From Vigna angularis (Eukaryota > Streptophyta > Magnoliopsida > Fabales > Fabaceae), in contig NC_068971.1 in the NCBI RefSeq assembly GCF_016808095.1, positions 4,476,501 through 4,540,500 of the forward strand: a stretch of DNA of 64,000 nucleotides, written 5' to 3'. Position numbers and translations under genes: made by a program. The notes below the pieces were generated by a model, which was not told where the DNA came from, searched no databases, and saw only the letters and a list, made by a program, of their open reading frames with translations. This document shows positions 24,549 through 35,935 of this stretch, in pieces. Positions within the stretch are counted from its first letter, which is position 1, and every line of letters begins with the position of its first letter.

Positions 24549-25503
24549 GAATATTGTTGCTTACTTTGTAGATGGCAAAAAGGAAGAGTTCAACATGGAG
24601 AAGGCTGATGTTGTTCGTGTTTGGATTGAATATGATGGTGAAACAGAAATACTGAATCTCACAATATCTCCTTATTTGGAACCAAAACCAAGCAAACCTC
24701 TTATATATGAGGCTGTTGACATCAAATCTGTCATGAAGGAGAGCATGTTTTTTGGTTTCTCTACATCAACAAGTAAGAGGAAAGCAAGTGCTCATTATAT
24801 TATGGGGTGGAGTTTTGCATTGAATAGGGTTGCCCCTCCATTAGATTATGCACTACTTCCAAAGCCACCACCAAAGGAGAAACACTCATAGTCTTTTCCT
24901 TGGATCAAGGTTATAATTGGCATGTTGTCTGCTTTGACATTTACCTTGTTGTGCCTTTTTCTTTATGTGACACTCTATAAGAGATACACGGTATTTGAAA
25001 CTCTTGAGGACTGGGAAATGGATTGTCCTCACAAGTTTAGATACAAAGATCTTCACTTAGCAACAAAGGGGTTCGTAGAGAGCCAACTAAATGGAGTTAG
25101 AGACTTTGGTTCTGTTTACAAAGGGGTCTTACCCAGAACAGGAATGAGGGAATTTGCAGCTGAGATTGAAAGCTTAGGAAGATTGAGGCACAAGAATTTG
25201 GTGAACCTTAAAGGGTGGTGCAAGCACAAGAATGATCTCCTTTTGGTTTATGATTACATTCCAAATGGGAGCCTTGACTCTCTTCTATTCAGCAGAAGCT
25301 TTGTTTTGGAATTGGATCAGAGATTCAGAATTCTCAAAGGTGTAGTTGTTGGGTTGTTGTATCTGCATGAAGAATGGGAGCAAGTGGTGATCCATATAGA
25401 TGTAAAATCTAGCAATATTCTTATTGATGAAGACTTTAATGCTCATTTAGGTGACTTTGGCCTAGCAAGGCTTTATAGCAAGACTACTTTCAAGGATTTA
25501 TAA
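24549..25503 (+). pseudogene. Captured fragment of an L-type lectin receptor kinase (LecRK)
   Basis: Joined directly to the EF-1-gamma piece, one frame gives the end of a legume-lectin domain (RVWIEYDGETEILNLTI, then ESMFFGFSTSTS, YIMGWSFALN), then an in-frame TAG at 24889-24891. It continues through a transmembrane segment (about 24910-24985), a juxtamembrane WEMDCPHKFRYKDLHLATKGF and part of a kinase domain to GDFGLARLY, stopping at 25501. The segment holding the ATP-binding Lys is deleted (GVLPRTGMREFAAEIESL runs together), the Gly-loop reads GVRDFGSV, and the HRD-type catalytic loop reads HIDVKSSN. A kinase product would therefore be inactive. Intact LecRKs are plasma-membrane receptors linked to stress and pathogen perception. 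Confidence 0.88.
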
Positions 25504-26348
25504 ATACCATAAAGGTTAGATGTATGATCTATTATTGTTTTCGAAACTATTTTTCAAGAAAAATAATATTTTAAAGATGGAACTACTAGTTTATTCTAAT
25601 AATCTTTTGCGTAATCACAAGATTGGTTCAATCTTTTTTAGTTTGTATAAACTGAATTGTCATTATTTTACAAATTTTACTATTTAAAAGATCTTTTAGA
25701 TTATTTTATTGAGTTTCACATTATATCATTTGAGTTATTTCTTATTACTTTACCACATTATATCATTAGATTCTTTCCTGCAGTTGCTCGGCTTAATGGT
25801 GACAACGCATTGTACCTGTCTACTCCCATTGATAAAGAGGTGGGCGGTATTATTTTGGAGGAAAATGTCATGATTGAGATAACTGGCCTTGCTGACATAA
25901 AGTCATCATTGAACTTACACACTACTCCCACCCATTCTCTCTCTTTTCTATATAATCTCAACCCACATGACCCCCCTTTCCACTCCTCCACATCTCTCAT
26001 GCTTTTCATCATCATCATCATCCCCTTCTTACTCTCTCTCTCAACTGCACCTCAATCTCACTCCCTCGTTACCAACTTCTTCAGCGGCTAAAATTTATAA
26101 AGCTAGAGATGATGGTTCAAAAGGAAGATTTGGGTTTGAGTCTAAGCCTCAACTCCCTCGTTACCCAACTTCTTATAGTCTATTTGATTTCTCCTCTTTT
26201 TCCACACTCCTTTTCCTATTTTATACGCTCTTCCGTTTCACGTTGCAGGCCTGCATCGACCAATGGATTGATTTTTCAACTTTGGAGATTGATTCTAATA
26301 ATCCTTAAATCCTGCTATCAATGAAATTAAAATAAAAAAAGACATACT
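25504..26348 (+). other. Possible further captured exons in the CACTA element
   Basis: An acceptor-like TTTCTTTCCTGCAG at about 25771-25784 precedes an open stretch with the phrase NGDNALYLSTPIDKEVGG, which I cannot place in a family. Then comes a promoter-like TCTATATAATC at about 25948 and, from 25999, a start codon followed by a hydrophobic leader (MLFIIIIIPFLLSLS) that soon meets a stop. This looks like the promoter and signal-peptide exon of a secreted protein gene. I infer captured host sequence; its source is unknown. Confidence 0.35.
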
Positions 26349-29300
26349 GCCTCGGTTCAGAGGAAACCGAGGCATAAAATTCTGCGAAAAAAAAAATAAA
26401 AAATGAAAAATCTATTGCATCGGTTTCCTTTGAGCCGAGGCGAAATCCTCCACCTTTTTGCCTCAATTCACAACTGAGGCATAATGTTGTGGACTTTTTG
26501 CCTCGTTTATATATGCATCGGTTCAAGAACCACTGCTTGTGGACGAAAATAACCGTTGTCTTTTTTCTTAACTACACTAGTGTATGTAATTGTGCGGCAA
26601 TTGATTAATGGAATGATATACTTAAAAAAGAAACCTGGGTTGAAAAAAAGAAGAGAATAATTGAAATGGGAAGAATCTCAAATATGCAAAAGCTATTAAA
26701 ATTCTAAGTCGAAAAAAGAATGAATAGATTTGAAAAGGTGTAGAAACAATGAAGCAGCCTATGATAATTTTTGGAATACCAAAGCTATTATTATATCTTA
26801 TTAATGCCCAGCATGAAGAGAAGAAGAAAAATAAATCATAAGCCATGTGTTCTTTATTATAAGCTAAAAGTATAGCTTAGAATATTCGTTTACCCCAAAA
26901 CAGTTACATCATCCAACAATATAACATGTGTATCCTCACATCCATCAAACGATCCTCTACTTCTACCAAAACCTACAAAAATACATCTAGATAAAACAAA
27001 TAGGTATTCTTTTGTTTTATTATTGCACCTTCCTATGTGTAGGAAGCAAGCATACTTTTCTTAGTTTTTTTTTTCCTCGCATGCATCATTCTTTAGCCAT
27101 ATTTCAATATCAAAATGATTCCCTTCTTTTTGGGCCGCAGGCCCAGAACATAGAGCATGTTATTTTTCAACTTATAAAGCTTATCAACGAACTACGTTAT
27201 TTCCTCTATTTGGAGCAAAATCCTATAAATGGGTAAAAAGGAAAGGTAAAATATCTTATCTCAGATAAATTCGATAGTTATTGGACATAATTCACTTGAT
27301 GGAGTTATTTTGTTTCTTGGTTTTGAAAATCAAACTAAAATACCAGTTATAATTCTGCGAAAATTATCATAAAGATGGTACTTCATCAGCTACATATAAA
27401 GATTATATTATATGCTTACTAATCGTTATTGATAAAATAAATTTATTATCGAATTTTCAATCTACAAATGATTCTGGTCATTTTGACTCTCTGTATGAAA
27501 AGGTTATCTTTGATTAGTTAAGTAGACTTTATTTTTTTTTTTAATTATAAATAGATATGCAGAATGAATGTTGTTTATCTCAAAAGAAAATATTCCATTT
27601 AGAAATTTAGCCTTAATCATATTTTTTTAAGATATTTTAGGATAAATTATCATTTGAGTCCTAATGTGTACGTAAATAACTTAATATTTGAAAGAAGTGA
27701 ATTTCTAATTTAGCTATTCAATGAATAAAAAAAAATCATAATTATATACTATTACACAATTTAACTTAATCATGGATTAATTTTTAAACTTTATATCTAA
27801 ATACCAAGTTAATAAAAAAATATATACAAATTAATTTTAAATATGCTAATTTATATAATAAAATACTTAACATACTTACAAACAAACACAAACAAAATTA
27901 AAATAAAAAGTCATCAATAATAAGGAGATAACTATATAAATAAAGAAAAAATAAAAATGACTTACCCTTATCTTAATTCTATTAATTACTCTCGCTTCAA
28001 ATATTATTGATTCTCGTGCATCACACGATCGTTACAACTAAAACAACACATAAAATAAGAAAAGCTATAAGTTTATAAAATATCATAGATTTTATTTTAA
28101 TCATTGTATAGATTCACTTAAAATATCAATCACAAATAATCATAATTAAGTATTTATATCTAAGAGCCCAACTGATTTCACACTCATATATCAAGTGTCA
28201 ACATTATATCATCACAAAAACTTGGTTTTACTTTTAAAAAACTTGTGTGTTGAATTAGATTAGGAGGCTTTCCAACTTGTCATATGAGCTCCTCATATGA
28301 GAAGGTAAATTTCTACAACCTACGGGATATGATTCTTTTTCACACTACACTCTAAAGTCAATATTACTTCATTCTCAAAATTTCATTTAATATATATCCT
28401 ACAACAATCTCAAATAGTATTTTCTCATAAATAATTACATTTGTATTAAACATATACTAAGTGAACATCTCACAATAGATTATGACACATGTCCTAACTT
28501 TAGTTGGCATCACTTGGATCAGAATAGGTTTTGGCTAACACATTGGTCACACACCAACACATTTTATTTTAAAATCTTAAAATCATTTAGTTTTACTTCT
28601 AAATTTTTCATTCTAATTTGTTAGTTAGTATACTTTCATTCTAAATTTTTCATTCTAATTGGTAACACATTTTATACTTTCTAATTTGTTAGTTAGTATA
28701 AATTATGTTCATAGTACACTTTGTAGATACACCCATTTTCAGTGTGTAACATGACTCTTAATATTAATGTTTATTGATAATTCCTATTTTTCTTTATTTT
28801 TTTCACTGTAATAGAATTTAAATTTGATTCTATATAATATTTTTATTGTTTTAAGAAGAAAGGGGAAATTATAATGATTAAATGAATAAATTATTTATTG
28901 TATAATTTTTTTTACTTAATACGTCACTTGTTAATAAAGAAGATAACATATTTTTAAATTTAAATTGAAATATAATATAAATATATTAAGATAGTTAGTA
29001 GATTACTAGAAAGTTCGGTGGAGTAAATAACATTAAATGACTTAGGTGACTCTAAACAAACTTTGGTTTGTGTCTAATTTAATAGTTTCTTATAATTTTT
29101 CAGAGTTTAAATATATTTTTTCTTTCAAATATGCTTATAATTTTGACTCTCTGACTTTTTCATTTTTATAATTTTGATCCTTATTAATTAGTGTCTCTAA
29201 AATAATTCAATTTTATTTGTTGCCCTTATTATAATTATGTATATTTAATGTCCGTCCAATAAATTTTTAAAGCATTAATTAATGTAGAATAATGAAAAAT

Positions 29301-29604
29301 GTTATAACAAATTAAAAGTATTTTCATATAAGAAAAAAAACTGGTTATCTACGTATATTTTTTAAAAATAAATATAATATATAGATCTATAATATACGAA
29401 TAATATCGAATACGACATATATCTAAAATATCAATGAATTTATTTTAAAAGTAATAAAATATAATACGTGATACATGTATATTAAAAAATATACAATAAT
29501 TTTTAAAAACATAATAAATCTAAATTAAAATTATATATATCAAAATTGTCAACATCAAAAATTATAAATTATTATTATAATAAAAATATTATTATTTTAT
29601 AAAT

Positions 29605-29607
<3 letters not shown>

Positions 29608-29662
<55 letters not shown>
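29608..29662. repeat. (TA)n microsatellite
   Basis: A pure TA run of about 55 bp. Confidence 0.95.
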
Positions 29663-29665
<3 letters not shown>

Positions 29666-30270
29666 ACAAAGATCTACATAAATCCGTAAGACTACTATTT
29701 CATTATGTTTAGGTAAAGTTATTTGTTTTCGTACTAAAACACGATTATTATGTATACGTAAAATCATTTGTTTTCGTGTTAAAACATAATCATTATAATC
29801 CAAAGATAAAACACCAATAAAAGTAGGGATAAATTGATTACAAAACAAAATATTTGATATAATATGTAGAGATTTTAAACAATAACATCAATTCATTTTT
29901 CATATTACAATCACAAGATACTCAAAGTTTTATATTATTTTTAACCACAAATATTTCAATAATTTGATTACGTCTACATGTTTGAACTGAGTATATGAGA
30001 CTTACGTTTGTTTCATCTATGTTTGACCATTTGGTTGCACCTCAATTCCAATCCTAAAATGACATCCTCGATCCCCACAGGTCATTTCTTGAAAATCCCT
30101 TCAAAACCTACGAATACTCTTGCTCTTGAATAAGAGAAAAAAAAACGATTTAATTTTTATCACTTTGATACATTTATATATGTAATTAAGGTTATCAATA
30201 AAAAAATTTGATATGACATTTTACATAATGTAAAAGCTTTTACATAATGCGTTTTTTAGAAGTTTATTAA

Positions 30271-30272
<2 letters not shown>

Positions 30273-30317
<45 letters not shown>
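30273..30317. repeat. (AT)n microsatellite
   Basis: A pure AT run of about 45 bp. Confidence 0.95.
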
Positions 30318-30321
<4 letters not shown>

Positions 30322-30561
30322 GAATCAAATTTATATAAGGAACTAAAATTATTTTCAAACTCAATCTCGAAGCATTGTATTTATGATCTTTTTATATGAT
30401 AATTTAATTTTGTTAATTCTATTTATGTGAAATATAGATTCAAACCTGAATTATTTCCAACAATCTCTCTAGAGTGAGTTCTTTTTATATGATATATTTT
30501 TTCACAAGTGTATGATATCCTTTTCTTAAATTGTTGTTGTGATTGTGATTATGATGTTGTT

Positions 30562-31086
30562 AACGGGACGGGTCGGGCATGGATAATACCTACCCGCAAC
30601 CCGACCCGACAAAAAAAATTCACCTGCTATCCGACCCGCTACCCGCACGGATATCCGCTTAAAAAATATCCGTGGATATTTGTGGATACTCGCGGGTACC
30701 CGCAAATATTTAAAAAAATATATTTTTATAAAATATTATAATAAAACTTAAATAAAATTACAAAAAAATATATAAAATATAATATATATTAAATTAAATA
30801 TAAATTAAAATTTAATTTTAATTATACTTAACATTATAAAATATAAATTAATGTTAATTTTAATTAAATTTAACTTAATAAAATATAAATTAAATTTATA
30901 TTTTTATTTTTTACGGGTAGCGGTTATCCGCGGGTACGGATAGTATAATACCCGCACCCGACCCGTTTATAAGCGGGTATTAAAAAACCCGCTACCCGCG
31001 GGTAGTAAATATCCGCGGGTACCAACTATCCGTCGTGGATTTTATCCGCAGATATCCGCAGGCGCAAATTTTTTTGTCATCCCTAG
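30562..31086. mobile_element. hAT-like non-autonomous element
   Basis: A 525-bp insertion has GC-rich ends (ACGGGACGGGTCGGGC left; ACCCGCTACCCGCGGGTAG and GCGGATATCCG words right) around an AT-rich core. The right terminus reads TTTTTTTGTCATCCCTAG, typical of plant hAT-like repeats. ATGTTGTT occurs immediately outside both ends (30554-30561, 31087-31094), the expected 8-bp duplication, although it lies in GTT-rich sequence and could be coincidental. The left terminus does not mirror the right well, so it may be truncated or diverged. Confidence 0.55.
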
Positions 31087-31126
31087 ATGTTGTTGTTGTT
31101 GTTATAACGATATAGCTCAATCACCA

Positions 31127-32086
31127 CACTAATGCAACAAAGGCTTTCTATACCAGATAAAAAAAATCTTTTCTATGTTGGTTCTAGAACCAACATAAAT
31201 ATAACCAGTATAGAAAGTTTCAACTTTCTATGTCGATTCGAGAACCGACATAGGAACTTCACATTTTATGTCAGTTATTGCAACAACCGACATGAGTCTC
31301 ATTCTCATTCCATTCCCAAACTCTCCATTTGAATTCCACCATTCTCTCAATGAAACCCTCAACAATGGTGTAAGATCTTAAACCTTCAACTTCGTCTTAA
31401 ACTACCGTTGTCATTCATTCCCTACTCTACTTCTTTCATCTCTTCGTTCAAATTCACCTCTTTGCTCAATTAGAAATGCATATAAGATAACTTTCAAATC
31501 AAAATTCCTAACTTGGTAATTAGAAAAGGAGAAACAAAGCGAAGGAGAATTTCATGAAGAACAAAAAAGGCTAACGACAAGACCACTACAACTAAGATTG
31601 AAACCAACCAAGGGACAAAGCCTATGGAGTGCCCTTTGAAATACCTAAACCCTAAACACAACTTCTATGAGAGCGATTGCGAGAGCGAAAGCGACACCAA
31701 CAATAACAACCTCTACAAGAATGAAAAAGATCACCAATGAGAGGGAGAAAACGAGAGTGACAACCAAGTGTAGTAAGAGGAAGAAAACGAAAGCCATCAA
31801 CGAGATGAAGAAGACAAGAGTCAGTGCAAAGGAGAAGAGTAGTGTGAGAAGGAGAGTAGTGATAAGGAGTATTAGTGTGAGCATAACAATGAAGTGCAAC
31901 GTAAGGGGAGGACAGGGAAGGAGAAAATTAGAGACTATATGTTGGTTTTAGTGAAGAACCAACATAGTATCTAGTTTTTAAAATAAAAATAATATACATG
32001 CACACTTTATATGTTGGTTCTAGATAAAAGTATTCTACTTTATTATGAGATTGTCATTACGTCCACTTTTTATGCTAGTTCTAGTG
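31127..32086. mobile_element. Hairpin-rich CACTA-like element
   Basis: It begins CACTAATGCAACAAAGG and a matching TAGTG lies at 32082-32086. Close to each end are strong palindromes on a (C/T)TATGTTGGTTCT theme. A perfect 24-bp one is at 31174-31197, with imperfect ones at about 31229-31252 and 31269-31294 on the left, and ATGTTGGTTTT...AAGAACCAACAT near 31938-31964 on the right. This arrangement matches CACTA subterminal repeats. The 3-bp flanks (CCA and ATA) do not match, so the exact borders are uncertain. The interior (31.6-31.9 kb) is purine-rich and I see no protein domain. Confidence 0.45.
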
Positions 32087-32115
32087 ATAATCGTTATAAA
32101 ACTTCTTATCATATT

Positions 32116-32313
32116 TGTTGGATATATTAGATTATTAGATATCTTAGATTAATATTTCATCTTTATCTTTTATCTTTAGTTAGTTTGCTATTATTTCTTA
32201 TTTGTATTTTAGGTTTATAACTCATATTTCTTCTATTATAAATAAAGTACTCTATGTGTATATTCAACATAAGGAAAAATTAATCTCATACATAATTTTT
32301 ACTATATTTAACA
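32116..32313 (+). mobile_element. Small Copia-type solo LTR
   Basis: The sequence runs TGTTGGATATATTAG ... TATATTTAACA with TGTT/AACA inverted ends. It has a TATAAATAAAGTACTC core-promoter-like stretch, then a CAACATAAGGAAAAATTAATC segment typical of Copia LTR tails. The flanks ATATT and ATATG agree at four of five positions. At about 198 bp it would be a short solo LTR. Confidence 0.55.
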
Positions 32314-32400
32314 ATATGATATATTTTTTCTTAAGTGTACAATGACATTTACTTAAACTGTTGTTGTTGTGGTGTTGTTGTCACAACGGTTTAAGTCAGA

Positions 32401-33595
32401 TGCTAATTCTTACCATTATCTAAGCATCATTTTAGTAGCAAAATCAACTCTTCTTTAGCTTATTACTTGCTTAAATCCTCTCTTTTATTTAGTTTTAGTA
32501 TTTATCTATATTTTGGGCTACATTACGTAAATAATACTCTAATCCCTTGTTTTTTGATCTATTTCGATGTTAGGAAGATCCTGCATTACATTGAAGAGCC
32601 TCGGTGATCCAGGAAGTCATTGCTGAAAAAGTCATTTTCGCTTAAGCGAGAATAATTTAGCTTAAGCGAGAATGACTATCTTCTCCAACAAGTTCATTTT
32701 CGCTTAAGCGAGAATAATTTAGCTTAAGCGAGAATTCGGGCAGTATATACTCACGAGGCAGAAAGAAAAAGGGTCTTTGGTTCTTTGGAGGCGCGATTCC
32801 ACGTCTGGAGCTCATGGAGGGCGCGAGGAGCTTGTGGGAACATCTCCTCCTCTTCCTTTGGGTCTCCTTCTTCTTCCATCTTCCATGTTTGTAAGCTTTA
32901 GGGTTCTCCATGGAAATGGAGAACCAGATTCATCTTGTTAGGGTTAGATGTAGCCTATGAACTCTTGTGTAATGAATGATTGTTTCGTATTTATAAATGC
33001 CTTTTCTATCTATTACTAGTATTCTTGTTTCCGATCTTAAAGCTTGCATGTAATGGGGACGTTCATGACTTGATTTTAGGGTTTCATTGAGCCAGGGATG
33101 GGATATGAAATCTTGAACTGAAACAAGAGTCCTTGTGGGTCATTGAGCCAGGGATGGGATATGATTCACATGTTGTCTTAGATCCTAGTTCTTAATGCGG
33201 GTTTGCTTGTTAGATTGTCCAAGGGATTGGAGTTTGATAAGGAAAACCTAGGCTCTTTCACCTAAGGGATTAGGGCTAGAGTGTTTTAGTGGATTGACTT
33301 TAGTAAATTGATAGAGAGGAGATGAAATTGGTTATACACAAGAGTGCATTGGTGAAAACTAACCTTAACAATGTCATTTCATACCATTTCTAGTCTTTTC
33401 CATTTCCAAGTGCCTTCAATACCAAAGTCCAACCTTGAAATTACTTGTGAATTTATCTTTTTGCACATATTCTTAAATGATGAGTTGTTCTTGAGTCTAG
33501 ATGAGTTGTTAATCGCACAATTTTCTAGTATTACGAGTCTCTTGGGAAAACGATACCTGGTCTTACCATGGTTTATTACTTGAACGATTTGGTGC
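32401..33595 (+). mobile_element. Athila/Tat-type LTR, copy A
   Basis: The sequence is collinear with the longer copy at 33722-35430. Shared phrases include AAGCATCATTTTAGT, TGGTTCTTTGGAGGCGCGAT / GTCATTTGGAGGCGCGAT, GGTTCTCCATGGAAATGGAGA, AGCTTGCATGTAATGGG and ACGAGTCTCTTGGGAAAACG. Upstream of a TATATA-type box (about 32744) it carries two copies of a block of about 40 bp (from about 32636 and 32698) built on the palindrome TCGCTTAAGCGA. Copy A loses homology to copy B just after GGTGCACTTGCC, so its 3' end is truncated or altered. Lineage is inferred from copy B's primer site. Confidence 0.6.
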
Positions 33596-33721
33596 ACTTG
33601 CCAAAGAGTTTAACAGTCACCAAGACAAATATGAGACTACGATACTACTTATAGACATGTTTTTTAGGGTATTATTAGAGAGAGATTATATATATGTGAC
33701 ATGAGTTCAACACATTGATAA

Positions 33722-35430
33722 TGCTAAATTATACCATATTTTAAGCATCATTTTAGTGGCAAAATCAACTCCTTTCTTATTTATAACTTGCTTAATCCTC
33801 TTCTTTTGTCTTGTTTTCTAAATAATTGTGTTTTTGGCTACTTTGATGTACTTTCATCAATAATCCCTTATTTTGTAGCTAAAAATGAGCTTGGAAGAGT
33901 CTCCAACAAATTATAGAGCAAACCAAAGCAAGCACATGCAGAAACGCTCGTCGCCAGCAAGAGTACGCTCGTCCAGGACGTTTAGAGGGGACGCTCGTCC
34001 AGAAAAAGACAAGAAAGGACGCTCGTCCAAAAGAGAAGAGAGAACGCTCGCCAGAGAAGTGGACGTTCGTCCAGCAAAGAAACAAGTGGACGCTCGTCCT
34101 GAGATAAGTGGGCGCTCGTCCAAGCTAACAGAGAGGACGTTCGTCCCAGGAAGAGGACGCTCGTCCAGAGGAGAGGACGTTCGTCCCAGGCAGAGGGCGC
34201 TCGTCCAGCCAGGCAGAAGTGGACGCTCGTCCAGCCAGGCAGAGGACGCTCGTCCAAGTTGCAGAGAGGACGCTCGTCCAGCCAGACACGAGGGACGCTC
34301 GTCCATGCAGAAGAGGACGTTCGTCCAGCGAGCAGAAGAGGACGCTCGTCCAAGGAGGCGTTAACGCTCGGCAGCGAGAAGTGGACGTTCGTCCACTTTC
34401 AGCTTCCAGAGAGTTTCACGCCCGGGCGTGAGAAATGGGGCGCCCGGGCGTGACTTTCCAGAGAGTCTCGCGCCCGGGCGCGACTGACAGAGGGCGCCCG
34501 GGCGCGATTTTTAATGATGTGGAAGACAGCTTATTTAACCCAGAAACGCGAAGGGTTTGAGGTCTTTGGTCATTTGGAGGCGCGATTTCACTCAGAGGAG
34601 AGCTTGGAGGACTGCTAGGGTTCGTGGGAACACTCCCTTCTTCCTCTTGGGTTCTTCATCTTCTTCCATGGTCATCTTGTAAGCTTTAGGGCTCTCCATG
34701 GAAATGGAGAGCCAAACCCATCTTTGTTGGGATTAGTTGTAGCCTTTGAATTCTTGTGTAATTGTTGAATGATTTGAATATATATATGCCTTTTCTATCA
34801 ATTGCTAGTATTCTTGTTTCCGATCTTAAAGCTTGCATGTAATGGGAACGTTCATGACTTGATTTTGGGGTTTTATGGATTATGGGAACGTAAGATGAAA
34901 TCTTGAACTGAAATAGGAGTCCTTGTGGGTCATTGATTCTAGGAATGGAAGATGATTCACATGTTGTCTTAGATCCCAGCTCTTTAATGCGGGCTTTGCT
35001 TGTTAGATTGCCAAGGAATTGGGGTTTGATAAGAAAAACCTAGGCTCTTTCACCTAAGGAATTAGGGCTAGAGTGTTTTAGTGGATTGACTTTAGTAAAT
35101 TGATAGAGAGGAGATGAAATTGGTTATACACAAGAGTGCTTTGGTGAAAACTAGCCTTAACAATGTCATTTCATATCATTTCTAGTCTTTTCCATTTCCA
35201 AGTGTCTTCAATACCAAAGTCCAACCTTGTAATTATGTATGAATTTACATTCCTGCACTTGTTCTGTATATTGATGTTATGTTATTGAGTCTATATGAGT
35301 TGTTAATAGCACAATTCTCTAGTATTACGAGTCTCTTGGGAAAACGATACCCGGTCTTACCGGTTTATTACTTGAACGATTCGGTGCACTTGCCGAAATC
35401 GAGCCCAACAAGTATTTTTTTGAGCTAACA
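33722..35430 (+). mobile_element. Athila/Tat-type LTR, copy B, with motif array
   Basis: This is a longer relative of copy A, ending GAGCTAACA directly before a primer-site-like sequence, so it is the 5' LTR or a remnant of one. It differs from copy A mainly by about 500 bp of GGACGCTCGTCC repeats (33950-34400), followed by four GC-rich palindromes on the core GCCCGGGC (34416-34507). These sit just upstream of a TATTTAA-type promoter box at about 34534. No gag-pol follows: after the primer site the element breaks off within about 70 bp. Confidence 0.65.
33950..34400 (+). repeat. GGACG(C/T)TCGTCCA motif array in LTR copy B
   Basis: About twenty copies of G(G/A)CG(C/T)TCGTCC are separated by 10-20 bp of AGAGG/CAGCCAGGCAG-like spacer, with a period mostly in the mid-20s. 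Several copies read GACGTTCGTCC, the same word found in the Tekay-type solo LTR near 1 kb. Frames on both strands stay open across it and yield periodic peptides (DERPL, GRSS, DARP), which reflect the repeat and not a gene. Confidence 0.92.
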
Positions 35431-35436
35431 AGTTTT

Positions 35437-35500
35437 TAGCGCCGTTGCCAAGGATTTGGGGATTGAACCCGAGTCCTAGCAACGGCTAACAAGTTAAGTT
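35437..35500 (+). other. Primer-binding-site-like sequence with stem-loop
   Basis: TAGCGCCGTTGCC starts 6 bp after LTR copy B. It differs by one base from the tRNA-Asp primer site of Athila/Tat elements. It is followed by AAGGATTT and then GGGATTGAACCCGAGTCC, which resembles the complement of a tRNA T-arm, and then GCAACGGC, the reverse complement of GCCGTTGC in the primer site. The whole can fold as a stem with an AGGA/TCCT inner pairing. Confidence 0.55.
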
Positions 35501-35930
35501 GGGCATCATCACACATATAAGAAATTGACATGACTTTTACCAAAATTTTAAAGACATTGGATTTAAGATTTTTTTTCCCTTTATAAGATGTTTAACTTTG
35601 AAATTTTTATCTAATGAGACTTAGACTTACACTTAAATTATACTTACATTATATCAAACCAAACATGGTACTACTCTTTAATAATTGTTATTTCATATTA
35701 TGAGTTAATCACTCAAATATCACAATTGTCATAATCTATTTTAACATTCTACACCAATCACCTTTTGTTTTAAACCGTTGTTTTATATCTTTAATAATAT
35801 CAAAGATCATATAATACAAAGCCATTTAATTCCAAGTTAAAGTAGAGAAGAAACTTTTAAGATATTGAGGAATGTCTCACAAGTGAGATGTTTTCACTTG
35901 AGTATCATTCCTCCAAGTGGATATATAATT
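35501..35930. other. AT-rich spacer
   Basis: Unrecognised sequence between the broken Athila/Tat-type leader and the Copia element. Confidence 0.5.
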
Positions 35931-35935
35931 ATTTC

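Larger units (their letters stand above)
23065..26582 (+). mobile_element. Gene-capturing CACTA (En/Spm) transposon
   Basis: It starts CACTAGTAAAAAAACT and ends TACACTAGTG, giving inverted CACTAGT termini. TAT is duplicated on both sides (23062-23064, 26583-26585), the 3-bp signature of the superfamily. Both ends carry hairpin-forming subterminal repeats of GCCTCGGTT...AACCGAGGC type: 23171-23196 on the left, 26349-26373 and 26417-26441 on the right, plus single CATCGGTT motifs. These are the kind of sites bound by the element's own transposase. No transposase is encoded, so it is non-autonomous. The 3.5-kb interior holds pieces of at least two unrelated host genes on the plus strand, annotated separately. 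Confidence 0.88.
26586..30553. other. AT-rich intergenic stretch
   Basis: No gene, RNA gene or bounded element is recognised in about 4 kb. Long (AT)n runs lie at 29608-29662 and 30273-30317. A 74-codon frame at 27012-27236 has no recognisable domain. Confidence 0.55.

Noticed and set aside
31645..31951. Open frames on both strands inside the CACTA-like element
   Set aside because: Purine-rich strand asymmetry produces charged or hydrophobic low-complexity peptides. No domain is recognisable.
33885..34364. Long open frames on both strands with periodic GRSS/DARP and DERPL peptides
   Set aside because: The frames stay open because the underlying DNA motif repeats without stop codons. There is no domain, and the region is an LTR array.
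35458..35476. Possible tRNA gene or tRNA pseudogene
   Set aside because: Only a T-arm-like piece is present, with no D-arm or anticodon arm. It is better explained as part of a retroelement primer region.
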